Origin: CAYOZN01 sp964408455
Lineage (GTDB): Bacteria > Planctomycetota > Phycisphaerae > UBA1845 > UTPLA1
Direction of reading: 5' to 3'
DNA length: 64,000 nucleotides
Assembly (NCBI GenBank): GCA_964408455.1
Contig: CAYOZN010000005.1
Coordinates: 62,001 to 126,000, forward strand
Shown: positions 49,440 through 57,630 of the stretch, piece by piece
How positions within the stretch are numbered: position 1 is the stretch's first letter
How the letters are laid out: each line of letters starts with the position of its first letter
Notes under the pieces: model-generated
Databases searched by the model: none
What the model saw: the letters and a program-made list of their open reading frames with translations, nothing else
Told to the model about the DNA's origin: nothing
Made by a program: the position numbers and the translations under genes

Positions 49440-51061
49440 ACATCGCGGTCACGGTGAATGTCGATCTGGAGCGCTCACCCGTTGGCACGCGTTCGCGCCT
49501 GGCCGACGAGCTGGCTGGCATGCCGATACTGCGGCGGACGCTGGAACGGCTGACAAGAGTGGAGGGGATCGGGCCGATTGCACTGTTGACGCCGGCGGCG
49601 CAGGTGCAGCGCGTTCAGGCGCTTTGCGAGGGGCTGCGAATCGGCATCACACGGCACGATGCCATTGAGCCGCCCTATCGCGAATTAGTGACCTCCGGAC
49701 GGCACTGGGGGCTGGATGGCTGGCGCGGCGGCATCGGCGGCATGTGTTGCTTCGATGAGGACCTGAATGTGCCGCTGGTGGCGGCCTATGCCGAACAGGC
49801 CGGCGCCGATGCCATCCTGAGCGTGCCGGCAGCGGCGCCGCTGCTCGATGCGGCGCTGCTTTCGGAGATGGTTGCCCACTACCGGCGGAACTCGACGACG
49901 ACGAAGATGGCGTTCGTGCAGGCGCCGCCGGGGCTGGGCGGCGTGATCGTTGAGCGTTCGATACTGGCCGAACTGGCCAGGGCCGGACTGCCCGTCGGGG
50001 CCATTCTGGCATACCAGCCGAACAATCCGATGCCCGATCTGACGGGGCGGGAGGCCTGCTATCGGCCGGCGGCAGAGATCATCGAGGCGCGCGGCCGGCT
50101 CCTCGCGGATACGCACCGATCGTGGCAGCGCATCGAGCGCGCGGTGAAGGAGGGCGCAGAGGGCTGGGGAGCGGCACGGCTGGCGCGGTGGCTTACGGAA
50201 GCGGACGCGCTGAATGTCGCCCCGGCGCCGGCGGAAATCGAAATCGAACTTTCCACCGAAGATGACGCGAATGCGGCATCGCTGCTGCGGCCGCGCGGGG
50301 CGGCGGTCGGGCGTCGCGGGCCATTGGACCCGCGCATCATCGAGCGCATCTGCGAGTGGATCGGTCCATATGACGACGTCCGTGTTGTGATCGGCGGATT
50401 CGGAGAGCCGGCACGGCATCCGCGGTTCGCGGACATCGTACGGTCGCTGCGGGCGAGTCCGGCCCGCACCATCGCCGTTCGCACATCGGCGCGGCGGATC
50501 GATAAGGCTTCGGAAGAAGCGATGTTTGTCGCGCCGGTCGACGTCATCGAGATTGCGATCGATGCAGCGTCACGGGAGACGTATCGGCGGGTCAGCGGCG
50601 TGGACGCGTTCGACGACGTGATGGCGACATTGGAGCGCTGGGCCGGCCGGCGGGCCGAGTCCGGACGCGTGCGGCCGCTGCTGGTGCCATCGATGATCAA
50701 GGCGCAGGAGACGCTCGACGAGATGGAGTCGTTCTTCGAGGCCTGGCAGCAACGATTCGGGGCGGTGCTGGTCGATGGGTACAGCCCGTGTGCCGGTCAG
50801 CGGCCCGATCGCCGCGTCACCAGTATGACACCGCCGAGGCGAGGGCGGTGCCGGCGCGTGTTTGCGCGGGCGATCATCCTTGCGGACGGGCAAATGACGA
50901 CCTGCGATCAGGACTTCGCCGGGCGGCAGTGCGTCGGCAACGTGCTGGAAACAAATCCGGCGTCGCTCTGGATGGAGTCGGAAGCGCTTCGTGCCATTCG
51001 GCAGCAGGATGCCGCGGCGCCCCCATTGTGCGCAGCGTGCACGGACTGGCACCGGCCGTAA
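49436..51061 (+). CDS. Nucleotidyltransferase fused to a cysteine-less radical SAM-like and SPASM domain
   Basis: A 541-residue fusion. Residues about 1-215 resemble a CMP-sugar (spsF/CMP-KDO-type) nucleotidyltransferase: DELAGMPILRRTLERL, QAGADAILSVPAAAPLLDAALL. Residues about 266-470 align with a radical SAM barrel: IEIELS at strand 1, GGFGEP at 320-325, VIEIAIDAASRETYRRV at the later strand. The CxxxCxxC loop, however, is STEDDANAASLLRPRG with no Cys. The SPASM-like end keeps Cys 472, 490, 499, 532 and 535 (TTCDQD, CAACTDW). The radical SAM part is probably non-catalytic and the SPASM part may still bind an iron-sulfur cluster. The GTGA overlap with the MAF gene suggests both act on the same surface-glycan path. 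Confidence 0.8.
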   Translation: MNIAVTVNVDLERSPVGTRSRLADELAGMPILRRTLERLTRVEGIGPIALLTPAAQVQRVQALCEGLRIGITRHDAIEPPYRELVTSGRHWGLDGWRGGIGGMCCFDEDLNVPLVAAYAEQAGADAILSVPAAAPLLDAALLSEMVAHYRRNSTTTKMAFVQAPPGLGGVIVERSILAELARAGLPVGAILAYQPNNPMPDLTGREACYRPAAEIIEARGRLLADTHRSWQRIERAVKEGAEGWGAARLARWLTEADALNVAPAPAEIEIELSTEDDANAASLLRPRGAAVGRRGPLDPRIIERICEWIGPYDDVRVVIGGFGEPARHPRFADIVRSLRASPARTIAVRTSARRIDKASEEAMFVAPVDVIEIAIDAASRETYRRVSGVDAFDDVMATLERWAGRRAESGRVRPLLVPSMIKAQETLDEMESFFEAWQQRFGAVLVDGYSPCAGQRPDRRVTSMTPPRRGRCRRVFARAIILADGQMTTCDQDFAGRQCVGNVLETNPASLWMESEALRAIRQQDAAAPPLCAACTDWHRP

Positions 51062-51067
51062 GCGGCA

Positions 51068-52213
51068 TCATGCCCGGCGCAGTGGCTCGGCATCGGCCCG
51101 GCTGACCACGAAGGAGGCGCGCGGCAGGTGCTCGCGAAGGCGCGACGCCAGGGGCGCCAGCACCGGCCGCTCGCTCGCCCAGTGGCCCAGCGCGATGACG
51201 CACACGCCACGCCGTCGGTATTCCAGGGCGGCATGGTGAGAAATTTCACCGGTGATGACAACGTCCCCCGGGCCGCAGGGCTCGGCCGGCAGCTCGAGCG
51301 GAAGCCGGCCCGCGCTGCCGGCGCAGACGTAGCCGCGCCGCAGACGTGTCGCCGCTTCGCCGACGATGACCGGCGCCGCCGCCCGCGTCTTTGCTGCAAG
51401 GTCGCGCGCCAGCCGGGCAAGCGGGCGCGGCGACGCAAAGCGGCCGATGCGACCCTGACCGGTGTCGGATGTTGGCGGCGCGTCGAGCGGATAGATGTCG
51501 AAGGCCGGTTCCTCGTAGGGGTGCGACGATCGCAGGGCGGCGGTGACATCGGCAAGTCGCCGTCGCGGCACGACGACTTCGAGGCGGGTCTCCTCGACGC
51601 GCTCGAGCCGGCCGCGCCGGCCCACGCGCGGATTGGCCGCGCCAGAGCCGAAGAAGGTGCCCTCGCCGCGCAGGCGATAGCTGCACTTGTCGTAGTTGCC
51701 AATGCGGCCGGCCCCGGCGGCAAACAGGGCGTCGGCAACGGCATCCAGCGCCTCGTGGGGGATGAAGGTGACGAGCTTGCACTCGTGCCGCAGCGGAGAC
51801 ACCGATGAAAACGGTCGAAGCCCCGACAGCCCCGCCAGATCGGCCAGCGCTTCGTTGGTGCCGCCGGCGGCGGCATCCAGCGCCGTGTGCGGCGAATAAA
51901 CCGCGATTTTGTGCGAGAGCGCTTCGAGGATCACGGCCTCCTGCCGGCCGGCGTCGGCGAGCAGGCGGGAGATCGGCCGGAAGATGGGCGGATGATAGGC
52001 GATGATGGCGTCGGCGCGGGCACGGACGGCCTCGGCCATGACGGTCGCCGTGAGATCAATTGTCAACATCGCACGGCGAAGGGGCCAGCCGGCATCACCG
52101 GCGAGAAGACCCACGTTGTCCCATTCGGCCGCTGCCCATGTGGGCGCAATCACTTCCATCGCTTTGCACAAGCCGTCGATGGTGTTTGCCGCCGGCTTCC
52201 GGCTTTCAGCCAA
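51068..52213 (-). CDS. Nif3-like dinuclear metal centre protein
   Basis: A 381-residue Nif3 family protein (annotated in other genomes as GTP cyclohydrolase 1 type 2). Metal ligands appear in IIAYHPPIF, VYSPHTALDAAAGGTNEALAD and VVITGEISHHAALEYRRRGVCVIALGHWASE (written here in parts). The inserted PII/CutA-like domain of the larger subgroup is present (LVTFIPHEALDAVADALFAAGAGRIGNYDKCSYR, HPYEEPAFDIYPL). The reaction is still uncertain. Its start overlaps the pabC stop by 8 nt, placing it in a p-aminobenzoate gene cluster. It is convergent with the fusion gene at 49436-51061 with a gap of 6 bp. Confidence 0.93.
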   Translation of the reverse strand: MAESRKPAANTIDGLCKAMEVIAPTWAAAEWDNVGLLAGDAGWPLRRAMLTIDLTATVMAEAVRARADAIIAYHPPIFRPISRLLADAGRQEAVILEALSHKIAVYSPHTALDAAAGGTNEALADLAGLSGLRPFSSVSPLRHECKLVTFIPHEALDAVADALFAAGAGRIGNYDKCSYRLRGEGTFFGSGAANPRVGRRGRLERVEETRLEVVVPRRRLADVTAALRSSHPYEEPAFDIYPLDAPPTSDTGQGRIGRFASPRPLARLARDLAAKTRAAAPVIVGEAATRLRRGYVCAGSAGRLPLELPAEPCGPGDVVITGEISHHAALEYRRRGVCVIALGHWASERPVLAPLASRLREHLPRASFVVSRADAEPLRRA

Positions 52214-53087
52214 TGCCGCACTCCTTCCGGATCAGTTCGCGGTACAGCCCGGCGATCTGCCGCGTCCGTGGACCGGGTTCGCCGCTGCCGACGCTATGCT
52301 TTTCCACGGCCGTGACCGGCATGATTTCGAGGACGCTGCCGGTCAGAAATATCTCCTCGGCGGCGAGCAACTGGTGTACATCGAGCACGGTCTCGCTGAC
52401 CTCGATGCCATTTGACTGGCACAACTCCAGCACGGCGCTTCGCGTGGTGCCCGGCAGAATGGGCGTATCGAGCCGGGGGGTCTTCACGACGCCCTCGTGC
52501 ACCAGGAACACGTTGCAGATGCAGCCTTCGGCGAGGCGGCCCTCCAGCGTGAACCACAGCGATTCATGGCACTGACGTTCCGCTGCCTCGCGAAGGGCCA
52601 TCAGCCGCGAAAGATAGGCCAGCGTCTTGTGTCCTGCCAGGGGATCGTACGGGTTCTGGCGATAGGGGCAGATGCACACCCGCATGCCGCTCGCGTAGAG
52701 CTCGGGCGGATAGGACTTCACGGATTCGGCGGTGATGAGTGTCGTGGGCTGAGGGGCGACGGCGCGCTCGACGGCGCCGGGCAGCGGGCCGGGCGTGGCG
52801 ACGAGGCGGATACGGGCGTCGCGCAACTGCATGGCGGCCAGCAGATCACCAATGCCCTTCGACAGGGCCTCTTCGTCTAGCTCGATACGCATGCCGAGCA
52901 CGGCCGCCGAATTTGCCATGCGGCGGAGGTGCTCGCGGCCGCGCATCACGCGCCCGTTGTAAGCCCGCAGCGTCTCAAAGAGGCCGGCCGCGTGGGCGAT
53001 GCCGGCGTCGAAGACCGACACCTTTGCCTCGCCGGCCGGCAGGATTTCGCCGTTGAGGTACACGTACTCGCCGCTCAGTGCCGTCAT
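52206..53087 (-). CDS. pabC: Aminodeoxychorismate lyase-type class IV PLP enzyme
   Basis: A 293-residue branched-chain/ADCL fold type IV enzyme. Motifs: YVYLNGEILPAGEAKVSVFD, HAAGLFETLRAYNGRVM, Lys in AGHKTLAYLSRL, LEGRLAEGCICNVFLV and TPRLDTPILPGTTRSAVLE, all typical of class IV aminotransferases. It lies just downstream of pabB and upstream of a Nif3 gene, so ADC lyase (4-amino-4-deoxychorismate to p-aminobenzoate and pyruvate) is the best call; branched-chain or D-amino acid aminotransferase remains possible from sequence alone. GGAG precedes the ATG at 7 nt. The 148 bp between it and pabB hold no gene. Confidence 0.8.
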   Translation of the reverse strand: MTALSGEYVYLNGEILPAGEAKVSVFDAGIAHAAGLFETLRAYNGRVMRGREHLRRMANSAAVLGMRIELDEEALSKGIGDLLAAMQLRDARIRLVATPGPLPGAVERAVAPQPTTLITAESVKSYPPELYASGMRVCICPYRQNPYDPLAGHKTLAYLSRLMALREAAERQCHESLWFTLEGRLAEGCICNVFLVHEGVVKTPRLDTPILPGTTRSAVLELCQSNGIEVSETVLDVHQLLAAEEIFLTGSVLEIMPVTAVEKHSVGSGEPGPRTRQIAGLYRELIRKECGIG

Positions 53088-53235
53088 TGTGTCACTCCGG
53101 TCTGGCAGTCGATCTCGTTTAGCGGGTCGCGGCGCGGCGGACCGGTGAATTCATCTCCGCCGATGGAGCCGGCGCCCTGGCGAGCGCCGATTCGTGGCGA
53201 ACCGCAACGATGACGACACGTGTGTCGGTGGATGA

Positions 53236-54723
53236 TCATGCAGTGCGCTCGCCGGTTGAACAGGTCGACAGGTCCCGGCTGAAGCCTTCCCGCGCGGCGC
53301 TCGAACCGCTTTCGAGTCCAGTGCCGCTCAGGGCCCGCAGCAACCCGGCGGCCTTGGCGTCCAGTTCGGCCAGCTCCTCCTCCGGCGTCGAATCCACCAC
53401 GATGCCGCTGCCGACGGAGAACTCGGCCCGCCCGACGAAGGCCACGACCGTGCGGATGGGGAGATTGAGCATCATGTCGCCGTCGACACCCACGTAGCCA
53501 ACGGCGCCGCAATAGGGTCCGCGCGGCTCATCCTCGAGTTCGTCGATGATCTGCATGGCCCGCACCTTCGGGGCACCGGTGATGGAGCCGCCGGGAAAGG
53601 CGGCCCGCACCAGATCGATGGCATCGCAATCTTCGCGCAGCCGGCCGCGGATCGTGGCCGTGCGATGAAACACGGTGGCCAGGCGCTCGATGTCGCCGTC
53701 GCTCTCAACGCGCACGCTGCCGTACTCGCAGACGCGGCCGAGATCGTTCCGCTCGAGGTCGACGATCATGTTCAACTCGGCCCGGTCCTTTTCGCTCGAT
53801 GCCAGCTCAGCGGCACGACGCGCATCTTCAGCCGGATCGCGGCCGCGCGGCCGCGTGCCCTTGATCGGCCGCGTGATCGCGTCGCGGCCGGTGACGGACA
53901 GGAACAGCTCCGGGCTGGAGGACAGAACCGCGCCCTCGCCGAACGGAATGATGGCGGCATAGGCCGCCGGATTCGCGCGGCACAGCCGCCGGTAAAGCGT
54001 GAGAGGATCGTCGGAACACCGCGTTCGATAGCGGCGGGCGATGTTCACCTGAAAGATGTCGCCGGCGCGGATGTACTCAAGCGCGCGGTCAACGCTTCGC
54101 AAGTATTCATCCGCCGTGCCGATCCAGCCGGCCCGCGCGTCCGCCGCGGCGCTCTGGTGGCCGACATCGCCTCGGCGCGGCGCGATTTCGGCACACGCGC
54201 CGGCTCGATCAGCCGTCCAGTCGCGGGCGAGGCGCTCGACTTCGTCCAGCCGCTGCGAAAGGGTCGGCCGGCCGACGACCCGCAGCCGCGCGGGCAGCTC
54301 CAGGCCGATGGCCAGCCACCGGCCGGTCGCGGCGTCGTGAATGATGGCCGTGTCGAAAAGACTCCATCGCGCCAGCGGCGCTGCATGTGCACGGCAATGA
54401 GGCAGGGCATGCGGCTCAATAAATCGACCGGCCTCGTAAGACAAAAACCCGATCCAGCCGCCAAAAAACGGAAGGGCGGCCTTGCGATCAACCGGGCACC
54501 AGGGGCGGCAGGCGGACTGCAACGCGGCAAATGGGCACTCGGGCGACGTGGACGCGGACTCCAACGTCGTGACCGGGTTGAGTGCATAGATGGAGAACCG
54601 GCCGCCCGGGCTGCCGTTCGCGAGGGATTCCAGCGCGCAACCGCCATGATCGCGAACAATACCGCAGACAACGGCATCTCGATCGAGCCGGGGCAGCGTC
54701 CTAATATCGGTGGGCACCATCAT
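53236..54723 (-). CDS. pabB: Aminodeoxychorismate synthase component I
   Basis: Chorismate-utilising enzyme of folate synthesis, converting chorismate and ammonia to aminodeoxychorismate with a PabA amidotransferase (not in the window). From ATG 54723 it is 495 residues. The N-terminal domain (about 1-190) is followed by the chorismate-binding domain: FQVNIARRYRTRC, SSSPELFLSV, RPIKGTRPRGRDPAEDARRA, ELNMIVDLERNDLGRV, FPGGSITGAPKVRAMQIIDELE and FSVGSGIVVDSTPEEEL. The PIKGT sequence (Lys) favours PabB rather than TrpE, which has PMAGT. The frame is open to 54915, but that extension overlaps the divergent promoter at 54818-54845. Confidence 0.92.
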   Translation of the reverse strand: MMVPTDIRTLPRLDRDAVVCGIVRDHGGCALESLANGSPGGRFSIYALNPVTTLESASTSPECPFAALQSACRPWCPVDRKAALPFFGGWIGFLSYEAGRFIEPHALPHCRAHAAPLARWSLFDTAIIHDAATGRWLAIGLELPARLRVVGRPTLSQRLDEVERLARDWTADRAGACAEIAPRRGDVGHQSAAADARAGWIGTADEYLRSVDRALEYIRAGDIFQVNIARRYRTRCSDDPLTLYRRLCRANPAAYAAIIPFGEGAVLSSSPELFLSVTGRDAITRPIKGTRPRGRDPAEDARRAAELASSEKDRAELNMIVDLERNDLGRVCEYGSVRVESDGDIERLATVFHRTATIRGRLREDCDAIDLVRAAFPGGSITGAPKVRAMQIIDELEDEPRGPYCGAVGYVGVDGDMMLNLPIRTVVAFVGRAEFSVGSGIVVDSTPEEELAELDAKAAGLLRALSGTGLESGSSAAREGFSRDLSTCSTGERTA

Positions 54724-54817
54724 CGAGTTCCGCTCACGGGGGCCGGAATCGCGGAGTATACTAGCGGACGCGTGCGGTGTCGCAGTGACGAAAAGGCGGC
54801 GAAATGCGCCGGAAGTC

Positions 54818-54845
54818 TTGAGCCGGAAGGGGGTTATTCTATAAT
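54818..54845 (+). promoter_or_regulatory. Promoter with perfect TATAAT
   Basis: TTGAGC (54818-54823), 16 bp, TATAAT (54840-54845). It leaves about 50 nt of leader with AAGGA before the ATG at 54903. Confidence 0.7.
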
Positions 54846-54902
54846 ATCGTGTCGACAAGCCCTGGGGGTCCAACCAGCAGCCTGCCCAACAAGGACACTC
54901 CG

Positions 54903-55391
54903 ATGCATGCGCCAACAGAACGCAACGCCATCGCGGTCGCCGTGCCGCAACAGCGGCAGACGGTGCTCTGGATCATCGCCATCCTGCTCGCGATCATCGC
55001 GACGGCGCTGGTGCTTCGTCCGGACCTGGGCCTGGCAATGCCGCGGGCCTACGCCGATTCGCCGATCATGGGCTCGCGCGGTCTGATGGCCTTTACCGGC
55101 CAGATCGACAAGTACAGCTACGGCCTGTTCATGGTCGACACCGACAACAGCACGGTGTGGTGCTATCAGTATGTCCCCGGCACGCGCAAGTTGAAGCTGG
55201 TGGCGGCTCGCTCGTTCATGTACGACCGCTACCTGGAGTCCTTCAACATGGACGAGCCGTCGCTGGATCAGGCCAAGGGCATGCTGGCACGACAACGCAA
55301 AATGAAGGATCGAATCGATCGCGGCGGCGACGCATTGGGGGCCGAGGCGGTGGAGACACAGGAGGCCCTGCCCACCGGGGGTTCGGATTAG
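54903..55391 (+). CDS. Membrane-anchored small protein
   Basis: A 162-residue protein. One N-terminal membrane segment (TVLWIIAILLAIIATALVL) precedes a compact domain (MGSRGLMAFTGQIDKYSYGLFMVDTDNSTVWCYQYVPGTRKLKLVAARSFMYDRYLESFN) and a helical, acidic C-terminus. I do not recognise a named family. The domain could be periplasmic, as the N-terminus is short and the segment acts as a signal anchor. AAGGA lies 7 nt before the ATG, and a strong promoter is at 54818-54845. The upstream GTG at 54849 falls inside the predicted leader and is not used. It precedes the HTH membrane gene by 214 bp. Confidence 0.78.
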   Translation: MHAPTERNAIAVAVPQQRQTVLWIIAILLAIIATALVLRPDLGLAMPRAYADSPIMGSRGLMAFTGQIDKYSYGLFMVDTDNSTVWCYQYVPGTRKLKLVAARSFMYDRYLESFNMDEPSLDQAKGMLARQRKMKDRIDRGGDALGAEAVETQEALPTGGSD

Positions 55392-55605
55392 GGACGGCAA
55401 AGAACGTTTTCGCGCCGGCCAGACAGCCCACGGCCGGCGCATCGAAGGCATACAATCAGCAACGGTCTGGCGGGCGCGGCATGCCGCGCCCCGTGATCGA
55501 CCATGCAGCGCCTCCGGCCGCAGGCGCGCGTGGCCGTGATTTTGAATGAAGCGGCCATACACCTGAACGATCGGCGCAACTGGACGCCGATGGGAGCCCG
55601 CGGCG

Positions 55606-56763
55606 ATGGCAAGCGAATACATCGACATCAACGAAGTGACGTCCATGCTCGGTATCACGGAGGACGAGGTGAGGGGCCTCGTGTCGAGCGGGAAAATTCG
55701 GGAATATCGCGACGCGGGCAAGGTGTACTACAAGCGCACCGAAGTGATCAAGGTCGAGCCGAAGGCTGGCGGCAGCAGCATCATCGACCTGCAGGCAAGC
55801 GGCCCCGATTCGCCCGACGCCGTCAGCCTGGACGACAACGAATCCTTCGCGTCAGCCCTGTCGAGCCTGGCCGATTCATCCGCCTCGCTGGGGGCGCTCG
55901 ACGAAAGCCCCGCCACGGACGATCTGCCCAAGGTCGGCTCGCAGCCGGGCGGATCGAGCATCTCATTCGCTCCCGATGATGATCTCGGATCGCCGGACGA
56001 CGATGTCGCGGCGGCGCCGTCAGATATCAACCTGATGGACATTCCCGAGGACCTGCCGGCCAAGCCGGGCAAGTCGAAGGGCGTCGCGGCCGAGATTCCC
56101 GATCTGGGCCTGTCGGGCTCCAGCATCATCAGCCTCGAGCCGTCAGATTCCCGCATCGCCGCCAGCCCCGCCTCAAAGGAAGACACCAAAGTCACCAAGG
56201 TCGGCATCAGCGTCTTCGACGAAGAAGAGCTGGGCATCCAGACCGATCCCATGGGCGAGACGCAGATCTCGTCGGGCATGGAGGCCTTCGACGCGGTCGG
56301 CAGCGGCAGCGGCCTGCTCGATCTCACGCAGGAGAGCGACGACACCAGCCTGGGCGCTGCGCTGCTGGATGCCATTTCGCCGACCGATGCCTCGGATGCC
56401 GAGATCGAGGCGGCGCCGGTCGAAGGCGAGACGATCACCGACGACGGTTCGGCAGTCGCGGTCATGGAGGACACGGCCGGCGTGGCGGCAATCGGCGCAG
56501 CGCCGGCGATGCCCTCGTCGATGGCGGCCCGCGCGTCGTATGCGCCAATGGCCGGCGTGGTGCCGATGAATGTGTGCCTCGGTATTGGCATCGTGGGGCT
56601 GGGGCTGCTCGGCGTGGTCTCGGCGGCTGCCCTCCAGGGCACGTGGCCCAGCTCGCTGATGGACATGATCTCGGGCGGCCCGGTTCACTGGGGCGTCTTC
56701 GGCGGCCTGGCCCTGATCTCGGTGGTGGCCGGCGTGCTCAGCATCATGGCAGACCGCAAGTAA
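55606..56763 (+). CDS. Membrane-tethered excisionase-like HTH protein
   Basis: A 385-residue protein with an N-terminal MerR/excisionase-type helix-turn-helix (YIDINEVTSMLGITEDEVRGLVSSGKIREYRDAGKVYYKRTEVIKV, written here in parts) at about 5-50. An acidic, Ser/Asp-rich disordered region (about 55-320) with repeats GGSSIIDL, GGSSISFA and GSSIISLEPSDS follows, then two C-terminal membrane helices (NVCLGIGIVGLGLLGVVSAAAL and GVFGGLALISVVAGVLSIMA). This puts a DNA- or protein-binding head in the cytoplasm on a long tether. Function is unknown; possible roles are a membrane-bound regulator or nucleoid anchor. It sits in a run of same-strand envelope genes. Confidence 0.82.
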   Translation: MASEYIDINEVTSMLGITEDEVRGLVSSGKIREYRDAGKVYYKRTEVIKVEPKAGGSSIIDLQASGPDSPDAVSLDDNESFASALSSLADSSASLGALDESPATDDLPKVGSQPGGSSISFAPDDDLGSPDDDVAAAPSDINLMDIPEDLPAKPGKSKGVAAEIPDLGLSGSSIISLEPSDSRIAASPASKEDTKVTKVGISVFDEEELGIQTDPMGETQISSGMEAFDAVGSGSGLLDLTQESDDTSLGAALLDAISPTDASDAEIEAAPVEGETITDDGSAVAVMEDTAGVAAIGAAPAMPSSMAARASYAPMAGVVPMNVCLGIGIVGLGLLGVVSAAALQGTWPSSLMDMISGGPVHWGVFGGLALISVVAGVLSIMADRK

Positions 56764-57019
56764 GCCAGGCGGAGCCGGGCTGTTCTCGGCCCGGCGTAAC
56801 GCTCCCTGGCAGCATCCGCGCTCCGTTACATAGCGTAATCCGCGCTTCCATTGGCTCGGTCCTCATACTTCATGCCCAAATCGTAGAACGCCTGCGGGGT
56901 TCATTTACATATTCCGCGCTCACTTCTGCCGGCTGCCATTCCTTCTTGCGGAATCCGGGCTGAGGATAGCCCGGCTCTGATTATCCATTCCGTGCTTTCC
57001 ACCGCGCTGGCGCAGGCGA

Positions 57020-57025
57020 TATCAT
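57020..57025 (+). promoter_or_regulatory. TATCAT box 7 nt before the YjbQ start (leaderless-type)
   Basis: TATCAT ends 7 nt before the ATG at 57033. The alternative ATG at 57024 lies inside this box, so transcripts would begin after it. Confidence 0.4.
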
Positions 57026-57032
57026 GGCGCCC

Positions 57033-57455
57033 ATGCCGGTCGAGACCCATCGAATCCATATCGAAACGCGCGGCAACACACACGTCGTCGACGTGACACC
57101 GCTGCTGATCGACGTCCTGAACCGGTCCGACGTGACGGCGGGCGTGGCCACGCTGTTCGTCATCGGCTCGACGGCGGGGCTCACGACGGTCGAATACGAG
57201 CCGGGCCTGGTTGGGCACGATCTGAAGCACTGTTTCGAGAAAATCGCGCCCGAGGACGGGCGCTACCGTCACGAGGAGACGTGGCACGACGACAATGGCC
57301 ACTCGCACGTGCGGGCGTCGCTGCTCGGCCCGAGCCTGTCCGTGCCCATCGTAGACCGTAAGCCGACGCTGGGGACGTGGCAGCAGATCGTGCTGATCGA
57401 CTTCGACACGCGGGCGCGAAGGCGGGACGTGGTTGTGCAGCTTGTCGGCGAATGA
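57033..57455 (+). CDS. YjbQ family protein (UPF0047)
   Basis: A 140-residue YjbQ-type protein (secondary thiamine-phosphate synthase activity is reported for some relatives). Features: IETRGNTHVVDVTPLL, ATLFVIGSTAGLTTVEYEPG, HDLKHCFEKIAPEDGRYRHEETWHDDNGHSHVRASLLGPS with the conserved metal-binding His residues, and TWQQIVLIDFDTRARRRDVVVQ. I use the ATG at 57033, because the upstream ATG (57024, MAPMPVETH) falls within a -10-like TATCAT; both starts keep the full domain. No Shine-Dalgarno is seen. It precedes a YqaA-like gene by 175 bp. Confidence 0.92.
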   Translation: MPVETHRIHIETRGNTHVVDVTPLLIDVLNRSDVTAGVATLFVIGSTAGLTTVEYEPGLVGHDLKHCFEKIAPEDGRYRHEETWHDDNGHSHVRASLLGPSLSVPIVDRKPTLGTWQQIVLIDFDTRARRRDVVVQLVGE

Positions 57456-57630
57456 TGCCGGAGTTGCCGACGAACGAAGCCAACCGCCGGCACGCAATCG
57501 GGCCCAAGTCACTCTCCGCAATAGCTGCATTAATTGCCGTTCCGCCAGGCTCGCCCTTCTGCGCGGGCTGGTTGACCCGCCGCTTATCAAATAGCATGTG
57601 AAGCCATTCAACCGGGAGAATGCAACGGAT

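Noticed and set aside
53665..55086. 473-codon plus-strand frame
   Set aside because: Antisense of pabB, and it overlaps the promoter and start of the gene at 54903.
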